From the NCBI RefSeq assembly GCF_013401435.1, contig NZ_JACBGN010000060.1, positions 1-33,027 of the forward strand: DNA of 33,027 nt. Direction: 5' to 3'. Of this stretch, positions 31,944 through 33,027 are shown piece by piece. Under the pieces are notes generated by a model. The model did not search any database. It saw only the letters and a program-made list of their open reading frames with translations, and had not been told where the DNA came from. Origin of the DNA: Streptomyces sp. BR123 (GTDB lineage: Bacteria; Actinomycetota; Actinomycetes; Streptomycetales; Streptomycetaceae). Both the position numbers and the translations under genes were made by a program. The first letter of the stretch is position 1. Every line of letters starts with the position of its first letter.

Positions 31944-32270
31944 GTGAACGAGGCCACCGGCCCGGCGGCGCGACGGCGGCACCCACCACCCCGCAGGCCC
32001 TGCGGCCGCAGCTCCCGCCGCAGCCGTATCCCGGCCCCCCCGGATGGGGGCAGCCGCCGGTCGGCCCCGCCGCAGGGCCCCTCCCGGCCCTGGAAGGTGA
32101 TCGGAATCATCGCGGCCGCGACAGCGGTGATCAGCGTCGTCAAGGTGGCGGCCTGTGCCCCGTCCAGGGTGAGCGGAGCCGGAGTCGTCCTGGACGAGAT
32201 CGCCGAGTCCACCCTCAAGGTCGCGATGGAGGCGGGGCGGCGGGCGGAGGTCCGGCAGCCGATCGGCTGA
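31944..32270 (+). CDS. small membrane protein with uncertain N-terminal frame, 108 aa
   Basis: A GTG at 31944 follows the vWA-like stop by 13 bases and the frame closes at 32270. The C-terminal half is convincing: a membrane helix in PWKVIGIIAAATAVISVVKV, then LDEIAESTLKVAMEAGRRAE. Between about 31970 and 32085 this frame is arginine-rich, whereas the next frame gives a typical Streptomyces proline-rich leader (LPPQPYPGPPGWGQPPVGPA). Two compensating frame shifts would give a better protein. A seven-C run lies in this stretch. It may be the third gene of the VMAP/vWA unit. Confidence 0.45.
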   Translation: MNEATGPAARRRHPPPRRPCGRSSRRSRIPAPPDGGSRRSAPPQGPSRPWKVIGIIAAATAVISVVKVAACAPSRVSGAGVVLDEIAESTLKVAMEAGRRAEVRQPIG

Positions 32271-32315
32271 CGGCGCGCGGCGGTGGTGGTGCCGGTGGTG
32301 CGGGCGGGGCCGGGT

Positions 32316-33027
32316 TCAGCGGTGGCGGGTCAGGGCTGCGGGGGCGCCGGCGGACTGTGCTCCCTCCGATTCGAGGTTCAGCCGGTCCGGGTCCGCCATG
32401 GTGAGCACGTAGACATTGCCCCGGGGGCAGTCGAAGGTCGCCGCACGGTCCGTGGGATGGCTCGTCACGGCAGCGAACACCGCGGTGTTCCGGCCGGCCT
32501 GCCGCAGTTCGAGGGCCTCCGTGCATCCCAGGTCGCGTCCGCTGGAGGTCTCCTTGACCTCGCTGACCTGCCGGCCCACCACCTCGCCCACGGCGCCCGG
32601 GTGGAGGGTGACCGTGACGGTGAACTCCCCCGTCCGGGCACGGGAGATGCCGTCGGCGTCCGGGGTGCCGGGGCCGACCCCGGACCACGTGCCTGCCCAC
32701 GACGCGGGCAGTGCCTGCGCCGAGGGCGCGGGCGCAGACGGGGACGGGGACGAGGACGGGGACGGCGCAGGACTGCCCCAAGGGGACGCGGACTTGGCTT
32801 CGTCGCCGCTCCACGGGAAGCGGAGCGGGAGGACGGCGGCGGTCAGTACGGCCGCACCGGCGGCTGCGCCGAGCAGCAGGGGCCGGCGCGATGCCCGTCC
32901 GCTCAGGCGTCCGGAGGCGGCATGGGAGGCCTGGAGGGCCGGGGAGGCCTCCGGCGCCGTGGCCGGGACGGCCGGCGGCTCGCCGGGAGGGGGCGGGAGG
33001 ACCGGCGTGGGGCCGCTCCCTGAAGGG
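32316..33027 (-). CDS. membrane-anchored protein C-terminus, possibly of a Ser/Thr kinase (partial)
   Basis: The frame is open from the right window edge and stops at 32316, giving about 236 visible residues. A proline-rich segment (GPTPVLPPPPGEPPAVPA) precedes a transmembrane helix (RPLLLGAAAGAAVLTAAVLP) and a Ser/Pro linker. An extracytoplasmic domain follows, beginning with WAGTWSGVGPG and EFTVTVTLHPGAVGEVVGRQ and containing two cysteines (DLGCTEAL, TFDCPRGNVY) that could form a disulfide. The juxtamembrane layout and GTW-type domain resemble the tails of Streptomyces PknB-like kinases; the catalytic part would lie beyond the window, so this is an inference. It ends in LTRHR. Confidence 0.75.
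   Translation of the reverse strand, partial: PSGSGPTPVLPPPPGEPPAVPATAPEASPALQASHAASGRLSGRASRRPLLLGAAAGAAVLTAAVLPLRFPWSGDEAKSASPWGSPAPSPSSSPSPSAPAPSAQALPASWAGTWSGVGPGTPDADGISRARTGEFTVTVTLHPGAVGEVVGRQVSEVKETSSGRDLGCTEALELRQAGRNTAVFAAVTSHPTDRAATFDCPRGNVYVLTMADPDRLNLESEGAQSAGAPAALTRHR

Overview
The window is very GC-rich, with strong third-position G/C bias, many GTG and one TTG start, GGAGG-type ribosome binding sites and almost no TTA codons. It looks like a Streptomyces or close Streptomycetaceae chromosome, probably an accessory or arm region. Genes are mostly short transcription units with mixed functions, and no rRNA, tRNA, CRISPR array or insertion sequence was recognised.

Left part (1-13 kb). 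A 5-oxoprolinase/hydantoinase-type fusion gene runs off the left edge on the minus strand, preceded by a small helical protein gene and a small frame-broken gene. Next come a CorA-type metal-ion channel, a DoxX membrane protein, a GvpU-like protein whose mRNA looks leaderless, a nitroreductase, a secreted SLT-domain lysozyme-like protein with a strong terminator and a long leader, a maltose/galactoside O-acetyltransferase with a hairpin in its leader, an unknown 134-aa protein, a ClC chloride channel/transporter and an exported lipoprotein beta-carbonic anhydrase.

Middle part (13-23 kb). An asparagine-synthase-type amidotransferase, resembling the NAGGN osmolyte enzyme, precedes an S9 prolyl-oligopeptidase-like peptidase on the minus strand. 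A decayed-looking membrane-protein locus and a small three-helix membrane protein follow. Then comes a large sigma factor fused to a zinc-binding anti-sigma-like segment, a transmembrane helix and a ricin-type lectin domain. It faces a thioredoxin-reductase-like flavoprotein that has a receiver-like N-terminus and no CxxC, with a perfect hairpin between the two. A four-EF-hand calcium-binding protein follows.

Right part (23.4-32 kb). This is the most interesting region. It holds a 1645-aa protein with an APH-like kinase domain, a NACHT/STAND P-loop NTPase and a long helical-repeat C-terminus. Beside it is a pair with overlapping stop and start codons: a VMAP-type protein (effector-associated-like N-terminus plus VMAP-C-like C-terminus) and a SAV_2336/vWA-like protein. 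A divergent single-pass membrane protein lies between them. This resembles the vWA-MoxR-VMAP ternary conflict systems of multicellular bacteria, but the kinase-STAND NTPase sits where a MoxR ATPase would be expected. The NTPase gene has an in-frame TTA codon, so it may depend on bldA and development. The window ends inside a membrane-anchored protein with an extracytoplasmic C-terminus, possibly the tail of a Ser/Thr kinase.
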